The position numbers and the translations under genes are program-made. From NCBI RefSeq assembly GCF_030316855.1, contig NZ_JASZYR010000001.1, positions 744,001 through 808,000 of the forward strand: 64,000 bases of DNA. The letters are read 5' to 3'. The notes beneath the pieces are model-generated. The model ran no database searches, was not told the origin of the DNA, and was given only the letters and a program-made list of their open reading frames with translations. This DNA is from Variovorax sp. J22P240. GTDB lineage: Bacteria; Pseudomonadota; Gammaproteobacteria; Burkholderiales; Burkholderiaceae_C. Below are positions 57,918 to 64,000 of this stretch, piece by piece; the first letter of the stretch is position 1; the number at the start of each line of letters is the position of its first letter.

Positions 57918-58406
57918 ATGACCCGGCACGTATTCACAGGCAGCGCTTCATCGATCGTCGTCGGCTGCGTCCTGGGCACGGCCGTCGTGTGCGGCGGCCT
58001 GGGCTTCGTCAAGGACGCCCAGGCGGATCGGCAGGTGCGCGGCGGCGCGCGCACATCCGTCAATCACAACGTCAACGCGAACCGCAACGTCAGCACGAAC
58101 ACGAACGTCAACCGCAATGCAAACATCAATCGCAACACGAACGTGAACGTCAACCAGAACGTCAACGTCAATGTCGCCGGCGGCCGATACGACGACCACT
58201 ACCACCCGGTTGCCACGGCGGCTGCGGTGACGGCCGGTGTGGCAATTACCGCCGCCGCCGTGGGTTCGATCGTGCGCAGCCTGCCGCCGTCATGCACGGC
58301 GGCGGTGGTCAACGGCATCACCTACCAGAACTGTGGCGGCGCGTGGTACCAGCCGCAGTACGCGGGGTCGCAAGTGACCTACGTGGTGGTCAATCCGCCG
58401 GGCTGA
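57918..58406 (+). CDS. Exported/membrane protein with alternating asparagine repeat
   Basis: A 162-residue protein. An N-terminal hydrophobic signal or anchor (residues 10-31) precedes a segment at about 49-86 in which Asn occurs at nearly every second position, about 18 times (NVNANRNVSTNTNVNRNANI). A second hydrophobic helix follows at 97-119, then a Cys-containing tail (PPSCTAAVVNGITYQNCGG). GGAG precedes the ATG. It is the partner gene of the DUF2092 lipoprotein. Its last 17 bases overlap the convergent carboxylase gene. The function is unknown. Confidence 0.8.
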   Translation: MTRHVFTGSASSIVVGCVLGTAVVCGGLGFVKDAQADRQVRGGARTSVNHNVNANRNVSTNTNVNRNANINRNTNVNVNQNVNVNVAGGRYDDHYHPVATAAAVTAGVAITAAAVGSIVRSLPPSCTAAVVNGITYQNCGGAWYQPQYAGSQVTYVVVNPPG

Positions 58407-60372
58407 TCTCGGCCACGATGCGGCTTGCTGCGATCTGATCGCCGGTGGCGACATGCAGGGCCGTCACCTTCCCTGCGACGGGGGCCGAGTGGACGTGCTC
58501 CATCTTCATGGCCTCCAGAGTGAAGATCGGCTGCCCGGCTTGCACGGTGTCGCCGATCCCGACCATGACCGCGACCACCCGCCCGTTCATCGACGCGCGC
58601 AGCTTGCCATCGCCAGCCGCTTCGCCTTGGCGGACCGATGCCGAGCGCGTCGTGTCCTCCACCCGCACGGGCAGGCCGCGGTAGTGCAGCCACAGCGTCG
58701 GTCCGTCGCGGTGAAAGGCTGCTTTCTCCTGCACGCCGTCGCAGACGAGGCGCACGGAGACTGCATCCAGCTCGACAAGGTCGATCGCGAAGCTTTCCTC
58801 GGCAATGCTCACGTTGAAGGAGCGATCCCGCGTGACCCCGATGCTGGCATTCAGCGCTCGGCCGCCGATGTCGAAGCGCAGCGAGATCGGCAGGGTGTGC
58901 GTCAATCGGCGGACCAACGGCCTGGGACGGCGATCGCCGCCCGTCTCGTACAGAAGCACCGCCGCGAGGGCCGCCGCGCGACCTTGCACGGCGCTGTCCG
59001 TCGCAAGCAGCGCTTGCTGGTGCTGCGCAATGAAGGCCGTGGTGGCGCCACCTTCGGCGAAGACCGGCTCTTCCAGACAACGTTGCAGAAAAGCCTGGTT
59101 GGTCGTTACGCCCAGCGCCACCGTGTCTTGCAAGCCCGCCGTGAGCTTCCGGCGCGCCTCGTCGCGCGTGCGGCCGTGGCTGATGAACTTGGCGATCATC
59201 GAATCGTAGAAAGGCGGAATTTCGGCGCCTGACGCCAGTGCATCTTCCACTCGCAGTCCGGCGGGCGTCTTCCACAATGCCATGGTTCCGCTCTGCGGCA
59301 CGAAGCCCTCGTTGGCGTTTTCTGCGCAAAGCCGCACTTCGATGGCATGGCCGTTGAACTGCACATGCTCCTGCGTCAGTGGCAATGGCTCGCCTGCGGC
59401 GATGCGCAATTGCAGCTCGACGAGGTCCAGCCCGGTGATCGCCTCGGTCACCGGATGCTCGACCTGCAGCCGCGTGTTCATCTCCATGAAAAAGAAGTTG
59501 CCCTCCCTGTCGAGCAGGAATTCGAGCGTGCCCGCGCCTTCGTAGCGGATGGCCCGGACCGCAGCGACGGCGGTCGCGCCCATGCGGGCACGCAGGTCCG
59601 CGCTCACCGCCGGCGAAGGTGCCTCCTCGATGAGCTTCTGGTGACGGCGCTGCACCGAGCAATCGCGCTCGCCGAGATGAATCGCATGGCCGTAGCGGTC
59701 GGCAAAGACCTGGACCTCGATGTGGCGCGGCTCCACGATGGCACGTTCGAGGATCACTTCCGGGTCGCCGAAAGCGCTCTGCGCTTCGGAGCGCGCGCTG
59801 CGCAGCAGTTCGGCAAACTCGGCGGCCGAAGGCACCAGCCGCATGCCGCGCCCTCCTCCACCCGCGGTCGCCTTGATCATCACGGGGAAGCCAATGCGCT
59901 CGGCCTCGGCGGCCAGCCGCTCTTCGCCCTGGTCGTCGCCCTGATAGCCGGCGATGCAGGGCACGCCCGCTGCTTGCATGAGCGCCTTGGCGCCGGCCTT
60001 GTGGCCCATCGCGGCGATGGCCTCGGGCGAAGGGCCGATGAAGACCAGGCCGGCCTCCCTGCAAGCCTGAGCGAATTCGCCGTTCTCGGCCAGGAAGCCG
60101 TAGCCTGGATGCACCGCGTCGGCGCCAGTGAGCCTGGCGGCCTCGATGAGCCCCGGGATGCGCAGGTACGACTGTGCCGGCAACGGCGCGCCGATGCAGA
60201 CGGCCTGGTCGGCTTCCTGCACGTGGCGCGCGCCGGCATCGGCCGTCGAATACACCGCCACCGTGCGGTAGCCAAGGGCGCGTGCGCTGCGGATGATCCG
60301 CATCGCGATCTCGCCGCGATTGGCGATCAGGATCTTGCGGAAAGGCGTGAGAACGGGTGACGAGACGGTCAT
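58390..60372 (-). CDS. Acyl-CoA carboxylase alpha subunit (biotin carboxylase + BCCP)
   Basis: A 660-residue cytosolic biotin-dependent subunit. The biotin carboxylase part has ILIANRGEIAMRIIRSA, the ATP loop TAGGGGRGMRLV, FGDPEVILERAIVEPRHIEV and MEMNTRLQVEHPVTEAITG. The C-terminal biotinyl domain has EAMKMEH with Lys623 as the biotin site. It carboxylates branched or geranyl-type acyl-CoA together with the beta subunit, encoded 20 bases upstream. A longer open frame beyond the ATG at 60372 is a shadow of the beta gene, not a fusion. It could be AtuF-like or methylcrotonyl-CoA type. Confidence 0.95.
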   Translation of the reverse strand: MTVSSPVLTPFRKILIANRGEIAMRIIRSARALGYRTVAVYSTADAGARHVQEADQAVCIGAPLPAQSYLRIPGLIEAARLTGADAVHPGYGFLAENGEFAQACREAGLVFIGPSPEAIAAMGHKAGAKALMQAAGVPCIAGYQGDDQGEERLAAEAERIGFPVMIKATAGGGGRGMRLVPSAAEFAELLRSARSEAQSAFGDPEVILERAIVEPRHIEVQVFADRYGHAIHLGERDCSVQRRHQKLIEEAPSPAVSADLRARMGATAVAAVRAIRYEGAGTLEFLLDREGNFFFMEMNTRLQVEHPVTEAITGLDLVELQLRIAAGEPLPLTQEHVQFNGHAIEVRLCAENANEGFVPQSGTMALWKTPAGLRVEDALASGAEIPPFYDSMIAKFISHGRTRDEARRKLTAGLQDTVALGVTTNQAFLQRCLEEPVFAEGGATTAFIAQHQQALLATDSAVQGRAAALAAVLLYETGGDRRPRPLVRRLTHTLPISLRFDIGGRALNASIGVTRDRSFNVSIAEESFAIDLVELDAVSVRLVCDGVQEKAAFHRDGPTLWLHYRGLPVRVEDTTRSASVRQGEAAGDGKLRASMNGRVVAVMVGIGDTVQAGQPIFTLEAMKMEHVHSAPVAGKVTALHVATGDQIAASRIVAEISPAD

Positions 60373-60392
60373 GAAGCGTGTCCGGAAGATGT

Positions 60393-62012
60393 TCAGGGGC
60401 GTGCGACCGAGAACTGCATGGCTTGAGGCTGTCGCAACTCCGCTTCCCGGCAGATCGCCAGCACCTTGGCGAGCACGGCCCGCGTGTCCCGCGGATCGAT
60501 GACACCGTCGTCCAGCACGCGCGCGCTGGTGGTGAACACGCTCATCTGGCTGTCGAAGCGGTCGATGATGCGGCGCTCCAGCTCGTCGAGCTTGGCCTGG
60601 TCGACCTCGCCTTTTCGTCTCATGGCAGCTTCGGTCACGATGGCCATCGTCTTCGCGGCCTGTTCGCCGCCCATCACGGCCGTCTTGGCGTTGGGCCACG
60701 AGAAGCAGAAGCGCGGATGGAAGCCGCGTCCGCACATGCCGTAGTTGCCCGCGCCGAAGGACGCGCCGCAATAGATCGTGATCTGCGGCACCGTTGCATT
60801 GGTCACGGCCTGGATCATCTTGGAGCCGTGCTTGATGATGCCGGCCTCCTCGTAGTCCTTGCCGACGATGTAGCCCGTCGTATTGTTGAGGTAGAGGATC
60901 GGCGTCTTCGACTGGCAGCAGGCCTGGATGAAATGGGTCGCCTTGGTGGCGCCCGCCGGATCGATGGGGCCGTTGTTGGTGACGACGCCGACCGGCAGGC
61001 CTTCGATCTTGAAGTGGCCGACCACGGTGGCACTGCCGTAGTTCTCGCCGAACTCCAGGAACTCCGAGTCGTCGGCGATACGGGCAATCACCTCTTTCAT
61101 GTTCACCGGGCGCTTGGGGTCCATCGGCATGATGCCGAGCAACTCTTCGGCGTCGTAGCGTGGAGGCTTGAACTTGCCGGCGCGTTCCGGCGGCATGTCG
61201 CGATGCCAGTCGATGTGGGCGAGGATCTCCCGCGCGATGCGGATGGCGTCGCGATCGTCTTCCGCCAGGTAGTCGCCCAGGCCGGAGATCGAGGTGTGCA
61301 TCACCGCGCCGCCCAGCTCTTCCTCGGTCGCGATCTCGCCGGTGGCGGCCTTGAGCAGCGGCGGTCCCGCGAGAAAGGCGCGCGAGCGGTCCCGCACCAT
61401 CACGATGTAGTCCGACAGGCCCGTCTGGTAAGCGCCGCCAGCCGTGGAGGACCCGTGCGTGACAGTGATCACCGGCAAGCCAGCTGCCGACATGCGTGCG
61501 AGATTCCGGAACAGGCTGCCGCCGGTCACGAACTCCTCGACCTTGTAGGTCATGAGGTTGGCGCCCGCGCTTTCGACCAACTGCACGTAGGGCAGCTTGT
61601 TCTCGAGCGCCAGTTCCTGAACGCGCAACTGTTTGGGGATGCCCATCGGCTGCAGCGCGCCGGCGTCGATGCCCGAATCCGAAGCGTTCACCATGACGCG
61701 CACGCCCGACACCCAACCGATGCCGCTGATGACGCCTCCGCCCGGAACGCTTTTCTCCAGGTCGGGGTTGTCCAGGCCCAGCCCGGCCAGCGAGCAGATC
61801 GGCAGAAAAGGCGTGCCGGGGTCGAGCAACAGCGACAGGCGCTCGCGCGGCAGCAATTGGCCGCGCTTCTCGAAGCGCTCGCGCGACTTGGCCGAAGTGG
61901 CGGCGCTGCGTTCTTCGTAGCCGCGCACGCGCTCGATCAGGGCCAGCATGCCCTCGCGATTCGCCTGGAAGGTGTCGCCGGCGGCGGAGATGTTCGATTC
62001 GATGGTTGCCAT
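60393..62012 (-). CDS. Acyl-CoA carboxylase beta (carboxyltransferase) subunit, AtuC/MccB-like
   Basis: A 539-residue carboxyltransferase. FEKRGQLLPRERLSLLLDPG, VQLVESAGANLMTYKVEEF, VTHGSSTAGGAYQTGLSDYI, FLAGPPLLKAATGEIATEEE and ITIYCGASFGAGNYGMCGRG are hallmarks of methylcrotonyl- and geranyl-CoA carboxylases. The resemblance to geranyl-CoA type and the neighbouring AtuA-family gene make AtuC-like function likely. It lies 18 bases after the dehydrogenase gene. Confidence 0.93.
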   Translation of the reverse strand: MATIESNISAAGDTFQANREGMLALIERVRGYEERSAATSAKSRERFEKRGQLLPRERLSLLLDPGTPFLPICSLAGLGLDNPDLEKSVPGGGVISGIGWVSGVRVMVNASDSGIDAGALQPMGIPKQLRVQELALENKLPYVQLVESAGANLMTYKVEEFVTGGSLFRNLARMSAAGLPVITVTHGSSTAGGAYQTGLSDYIVMVRDRSRAFLAGPPLLKAATGEIATEEELGGAVMHTSISGLGDYLAEDDRDAIRIAREILAHIDWHRDMPPERAGKFKPPRYDAEELLGIMPMDPKRPVNMKEVIARIADDSEFLEFGENYGSATVVGHFKIEGLPVGVVTNNGPIDPAGATKATHFIQACCQSKTPILYLNNTTGYIVGKDYEEAGIIKHGSKMIQAVTNATVPQITIYCGASFGAGNYGMCGRGFHPRFCFSWPNAKTAVMGGEQAAKTMAIVTEAAMRRKGEVDQAKLDELERRIIDRFDSQMSVFTTSARVLDDGVIDPRDTRAVLAKVLAICREAELRQPQAMQFSVARP

Positions 62013-62030
62013 GTGCCTTTGCCTGCCTTC

Positions 62031-63206
62031 CTATACGCCCAGTTGCCGGGCGGCGAGGTCCTTCATCACCTCTTCGGACCCGCCGCCGATCATCATCACC
62101 TTCACTTCGCGGTAGATGCGCTCGCTCTGCGTGCCGCGCATGTAGCCCATGCCACCCAGCAACTGCACCGCCTGGTCGGCGCAGAACTGCATCGCCTGCG
62201 TGGCCTGGACCTTCGCCAGGCACACGCGCGCCACCAGTCGGGCCGGGTCGTCGAGCTGGTGCTGGATGCGGTAGGTCAGGTCGTAGACGAGAGTGCGCGC
62301 CGCGTCAATGCGAAGGGTCATGTCCATGAGCTTGTGCCGCACGACCTGCCGCTCCGACAGCGGCGCGCCGAAGGAGATGCGTTGACGCGTCCAGTCGACC
62401 GACTCCTTCAGGCAGACCTCGGCCATTCCGCATGCGAGCGCCGACATGAAGAGCCGCTCGGAATTGAAGTTGTTCATGAAGGTCTTGAACCCGTGGTTCT
62501 CCTCGCCGACGAGATGGGTGACGGGGACGCGGCAGTTGTCGAAGCGAAGGTGCGCGGTGTCGGAACTCCACCAGCCCATCTTCTTGAGCGGTGTGCGCGT
62601 CAGTCCCGGCGTGTCGCCGTCGATGACCAGCACCGAAATGCCGCCTGCGCCTTTGCTGGCAGGGTCGGTCCGGACGGCCGTCGTGATGAAGTCGGCACGG
62701 ATGCCCGAGGTGATGAAGGTCTTCTCGCCGTTCACGACGTAGTGGTCGCCGTCTCGGATCGCGGTGGTCCGAAGGCTGGCCACATCGGAGCCGCCCGAAG
62801 GCTCGGTCACGGCCAGCGCGGCGATCTTCTGCCCCGCGAGCACTGGCGGGAGCACGCGGCGTTTGAGCGTCTCGCTGCCGGCGACAAGGATGGGCGGCAG
62901 CGCAATGCTGTGCGAGTTGAGAGACGCCTGCACGCCGCCGCAGCCGCAGCGGGCGAACTCTTCGGCCACCACGATTTGATAGAACAGGTCCGCCGGCGTA
63001 CCGCCGTACTCCTCGGGATAGTTCAGGCCCAGCACGCCCATCTCGGCCGCGCGTTGGTACAGCGAGCGCGGGAAGGTCTCGGCCTCGTCCCACTCGTTCA
63101 CGAAGGGCGTGATTTCGCGGGCGATGAACTCGCGCAGGCTGGCACGGAACTGCTCGTGATCGGGACTGAAATAGAAAGGCAGCGGCGGCGCGTCCAGGAA
63201 TTCCAT
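62031..63206 (-). CDS. Acyl-CoA dehydrogenase (AtuD/citronellyl-CoA-type candidate)
   Basis: A 391-residue FAD enzyme that introduces an alpha-beta double bond. AALAVTEPSGGSDVASLRTT binds FAD; RISFGAPLSERQVVRHKLMD and QAVQLLGGMGYMRGTQSERI are family signatures; the likely catalytic acid lies near RIYREVK. AGGAG lies seven bases before the ATG at 63206. It is the first gene of the operon with the carboxylase subunits and diverges from the AtuA-like gene. Isovaleryl- or citronellyl-CoA are the plausible substrates. Confidence 0.94.
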   Translation of the reverse strand: MEFLDAPPLPFYFSPDHEQFRASLREFIAREITPFVNEWDEAETFPRSLYQRAAEMGVLGLNYPEEYGGTPADLFYQIVVAEEFARCGCGGVQASLNSHSIALPPILVAGSETLKRRVLPPVLAGQKIAALAVTEPSGGSDVASLRTTAIRDGDHYVVNGEKTFITSGIRADFITTAVRTDPASKGAGGISVLVIDGDTPGLTRTPLKKMGWWSSDTAHLRFDNCRVPVTHLVGEENHGFKTFMNNFNSERLFMSALACGMAEVCLKESVDWTRQRISFGAPLSERQVVRHKLMDMTLRIDAARTLVYDLTYRIQHQLDDPARLVARVCLAKVQATQAMQFCADQAVQLLGGMGYMRGTQSERIYREVKVMMIGGGSEEVMKDLAARQLGV

Positions 63207-63348
63207 GGGTGACTCCTCATGGCTCTGGAGACTAGCTACCGCACTCCTCGCGGTCTTGCGCGGAGTGGCTACGGCGTAGCGACTTGGCACAAGCCTTTCA
63301 GGGTGCATCCCGATAAGCTGAACGCATCCCTACAGCCAGGAAATACCC
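63207..63348. promoter_or_regulatory. Divergent regulatory region of the Atu-like locus
   Basis: These 142 bases separate the two divergent starts. An inverted repeat CACTCC-N14-GGAGTG (63242-63247 and 63262-63267) is visible and could bind a regulator. No regulator gene is within the window. Confidence 0.35.
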
Positions 63349-64000
63349 ATGACCAGCCGCCGCCCTCCAGCCGCACAGAAGATTGTTCGCATCGGCGGCG
63401 CCTCGGGCTTCTGGGGCGACAGCATGGTGGCCGCGCCGCAACTGGTGAAGCTGGGCCGTCTCGACTACCTGGTGTTCGACTTCCTGGCCGAGACGACCAT
63501 GTCCATCCTCGCGGCGGCGCGGGCCAAGAGACCCGAGATGGGCTACGCGACGGACTTCGTCGACATCGCGATGAAGTCCGTGCTCGGCGAGGTCAAGCGC
63601 CAGGGCATCAAGGTGGTCAGCAATGCGGGCGGCATCAACCCCCACGGGTGCGCCGATGCGCTGCGGGCGCTGGCGGAGGCCGAGGGCATCTCGCTGCGCA
63701 TCGCCGTCGTCGAAGGCGATGAAGTCAGCGCACAGATGCCCGCGCTGCGCGAGCGTGGCGTGACGGACATGTACACCGGCGAGCAACTGCCTGAGAAGGT
63801 ATTGAGCGCCAATGCCTACCTCGGCGCGCTGCCTACAGCGGCCGCGCTGGCGGCGGGCGCCGACGTGGTGATCACTGGCCGCTGCGTCGACAGTGCCGTC
63901 ACCCTCGGCCCGCTGATGCACGAGTTCGGCTGGACCAGCGACGACTTCGACCTGCTGGCCTCTGGCAGCCTCGCGGGCCACATCATCGAATGCGGATGCC
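63349..64000 (+). CDS. AtuA-family (DUF1446) protein, partial at right edge
   Basis: The first 217 codons of an AtuA-type protein: KIVRIGGASGFWGDSMVAAP, LDYLVFDFLAETTMSILAAA, VVSNAGGINPHGCADALRAL and ADVVITGRCVDSAVTLGPL match the DUF1446 family, whose members belong to acyclic terpene utilisation (atu) clusters. The biochemical role of AtuA is not settled. The frame is open to the window end. It diverges from the dehydrogenase-carboxylase operon. Confidence 0.92.
   Translation, partial: MTSRRPPAAQKIVRIGGASGFWGDSMVAAPQLVKLGRLDYLVFDFLAETTMSILAAARAKRPEMGYATDFVDIAMKSVLGEVKRQGIKVVSNAGGINPHGCADALRALAEAEGISLRIAVVEGDEVSAQMPALRERGVTDMYTGEQLPEKVLSANAYLGALPTAAALAAGADVVITGRCVDSAVTLGPLMHEFGWTSDDFDLLASGSLAGHIIECGC

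Noticed and set aside
58390-62223. A single 1277-codon open frame suggesting a fused carboxylase
   Set aside because: The part beyond 60372 is out of frame with the beta subunit and reads as low-complexity Arg/Ala/Gly protein; it is a shadow of the real beta gene.
63281-63297. TGGCAC-N5-TTTC, similar to a sigma54 promoter, before the AtuA-like gene
   Set aside because: The -12 element lacks the invariant GC; no sigma54 activator gene is nearby.

Overview
The window looks like chromosomal DNA of a high-GC betaproteobacterium, most likely Burkholderiales/Comamonadaceae and Variovorax-like. The grounds are a GC content of roughly two thirds by eye, a Bug/TctC-type binding protein, a monomeric NADP-isocitrate dehydrogenase, a class II DAHP synthase, and the block ygfZ - mltG - tmk - holB - pilZ - tatD - ankyrin protein. 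No sequence search was run, so family names come from motifs and overall resemblance. I saw no rRNA, tRNA, CRISPR array, integrase or intact insertion sequence.

Layout. 1-2958: a MocR-type regulator (cut by the left edge) diverges from a 14-helix MFS exporter. 2964-13162: a Tat-exported SMP-30 lactonase diverges from a six-gene redox cluster: dihaem cytochrome c lipoprotein, GMC flavoprotein, two unknown proteins (one with a membrane segment), DyP peroxidase and a catalase-fold protein. 13245-16513: a GST, MATE pump and DUF2239 operon with a readable promoter, then a small membrane protein. 16614-20351: tex, a patatin-like hydrolase and a small membrane protein. 20361-22017: a cobalt-type nitrile hydratase operon. 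22105-24941: a Bug receptor, then a class A beta-lactamase diverging from an AmpR-like regulator. 24949-29184: Fe-alcohol dehydrogenase, HSL-type esterase, a thioesterase-GNAT fusion and an OmpA-like protein. 29185-29775 is a scar carrying the tail of a zinc alcohol dehydrogenase.

29851-35965 is the housekeeping block. 35993-45352: class II DAHP synthase, glycerophosphodiesterase, two small membrane proteins, a tannase-family esterase, an OPT transporter and icd. 45565-49476: a MaoC-like protein, katG and a small protein. 49501-53267 is a catabolic locus: a second SMP-30 lactonase, an IclR regulator, an EthD-like protein and a TRAP receptor. 53277-58406 holds hemerythrin, Nudix, glycosyltransferase, a small lipoprotein, a protease-like protein with an altered motif, a DUF2092 lipoprotein and an asparagine-repeat protein. 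58390-64000 is an acyl-CoA carboxylase locus (alpha subunit, beta subunit, acyl-CoA dehydrogenase) diverging from an AtuA-family gene, and resembles the acyclic-terpene (Atu) pathway.

The most promising candidate for something undescribed is the redox cluster at 4261-13162. Its last four genes are packed closely or overlap, and it pairs a possible H2O2-producing flavoprotein with two haem peroxidase-type proteins. One unknown member (9181-10479) seems to contain two related half-domains separated by a membrane segment.
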